Source: JAENVT01 sp031424145
Lineage (GTDB): Bacteria; Actinomycetota; Acidimicrobiia; Acidimicrobiales; Ilumatobacteraceae
Assembly: GCA_031424145.1 (NCBI GenBank)
Contig: JANPGV010000314.1
Span: 1 to 32,683, forward strand
Direction: 5' to 3'
DNA length: 32,683 nt
Shown here: positions 32,245-32,683 of the stretch, piece by piece
How the letters are laid out: every line of letters starts with the position of its first letter
Numbering within the stretch: the first letter of the stretch is position 1
Made by a program: the position numbers and the translations under genes
Notes under the pieces: generated by a model
The model's database searches: none
What the model was told of the DNA's origin: nothing
What the model saw: the letters and a program-made list of their open reading frames with translations, nothing else

Positions 32245-32683
32245 AGGACAAAGAACGACGATTCGATCTCGAGGTTGCCCACGCGGCTGTTCAGCTCGAC
32301 ACCGAAGGGGTGCTCGGTGCGTTCCTCGATGGAAAGCTCTCGGCCGACCGAACGATCGGCGATTCGACCTGGCGCAGCGACAAGAGCGAGTTCTTCGCAG
32401 TGCGCTGGAGGTTCGTAGGCCGGCACGAGCGGGCGATCCCGGGCTTTGGGCACACGGTCATCCCTCCGACGCACAACGAGGTGACGGTCTCTGGGCTGAC
32501 GCTCGTGGAGAACGCGGCTCCCGGCCAGGTGGTGGACGACATCGACAAGGTCCTGCGATCAGAAACCATCGTCTTCCACCGCTTCATCGACTGGCTGGCC
32601 GTCTTCGCCCAGATCGGCGTGCTGCATCTCGGTCGCCCGATGTCGATCGACGACATCCGGTTCGTTCCGCCGGATCGCGGCAA
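32241..32683 (+). CDS. Hypothetical protein, possibly NTF2/SnoaL-like, partial
   Basis: A reading frame begins at ATG 32241-32243, overlapping the previous stop, and is still open at the last base, so about 147 residues are seen and the C-terminus is missing. It opens MKDKERRFDLEVAHAAVQLD with GVLGAFLDGKLS. A stretch GFGHTVIPPTHNEVTVSGLTLVEN and a later FHRFIDWLAVFAQIGVL are reminiscent of SnoaL-like ester cyclase or NTF2-fold proteins, in which PPT-containing strands and a final FDxLGLLRQLG helix are usual. The match is loose and made by eye. Coupling to the 313-residue unknown gene says the two act together. No catalytic residue can be named. Confidence 0.6.
   Translation, partial: MKDKERRFDLEVAHAAVQLDTEGVLGAFLDGKLSADRTIGDSTWRSDKSEFFAVRWRFVGRHERAIPGFGHTVIPPTHNEVTVSGLTLVENAAPGQVVDDIDKVLRSETIVFHRFIDWLAVFAQIGVLHLGRPMSIDDIRFVPPDRG

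Noticed and set aside
1..32683. Search by eye for CRISPR repeats, transposase genes, tRNA or rRNA
   Set aside because: No regularly spaced repeats, transposase motifs, terminal inverted repeats with target duplications, or RNA-gene signatures were seen.

Overview
The window is about 32.7 kb of dense, high-GC bacterial DNA. GTG and TTG starts are common, and neighbouring genes often overlap by 1-13 bases (ATGA or GTGA junctions). An actinobacterial-type SerC, a PAC2-family protein, two DinB/mycothiol-dependent-isomerase-fold proteins, a WXG100-like protein and several actinobacterial enzyme variants all point to the Actinomycetota. My best guess is the Acidimicrobiia (Ilumatobacter-like), but this is inference from gene content only. 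I see no rRNA, tRNA, CRISPR array, phage or transposase gene.

Layout, left to right. (1) 1-588: the 3' end of an O-acetylhomoserine sulfhydrylase. (2) 612-3359 (-): serC, a PAC2 protein and an N-formylglutamate-amidohydrolase-like protein. (3) 3494-4693 (+): a class I aminotransferase, tail to tail with the next set. (4) 4694-7725 (-): a short, NAD-type 6-phosphogluconate dehydrogenase, then zwf and a cobalamin adenosyltransferase. (5) 7772-10017 (+): a DinB-fold protein translationally coupled to a CopC-CopD copper protein. (6) 10024-14682 (-): a seven-gene run: Gfo/Idh oxidoreductase, GNAT acetyltransferase, a 92-residue WXG100-like protein, a 307-residue unknown, a secreted or lipidated unknown, a patatin-like phospholipase and a hypothetical. 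(7) 14778-15209 (+): a universal stress protein. (8) 15197-19236 (-): a TPP riboswitch followed by thiamine diphosphokinase and a ThiB-ThiP-ThiQ thiamine ABC transporter. (9) 19246-19668: about 420 bases with no gene seen, then a cation-efflux transporter (-). (10) 20641-22117 (+): an SDR reductase and an NfuA-like Fe-S carrier. (11) 22077-23905 (-): an alpha/beta hydrolase and a Cys/Met-metabolism PLP enzyme. (12) 23964-24448: a decayed DinB-fold gene, followed by a perfect 10-base inverted repeat. (13) 24526-28084 (-): dxs, a crotonase-family protein without the hydratase glutamates, and a HisN-type phosphatase. (14) 28190-31237 (+): a large ATPase with a C-terminal class III cyclase domain. 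(15) 31303-32683 (+): two coupled genes of unknown role; the second runs off the window.

Much of the window is housekeeping metabolism: the oxidative pentose phosphate pathway, serine, thiamine, isoprenoids, sulfur amino acids, Fe-S clusters and cobalamin. The parts most likely to be new are the WXG100-like operon, the reversed ATPase-cyclase with altered catalytic positions, the glutamate-less crotonase fixed next to dxs, and the unknown pair at the right edge.
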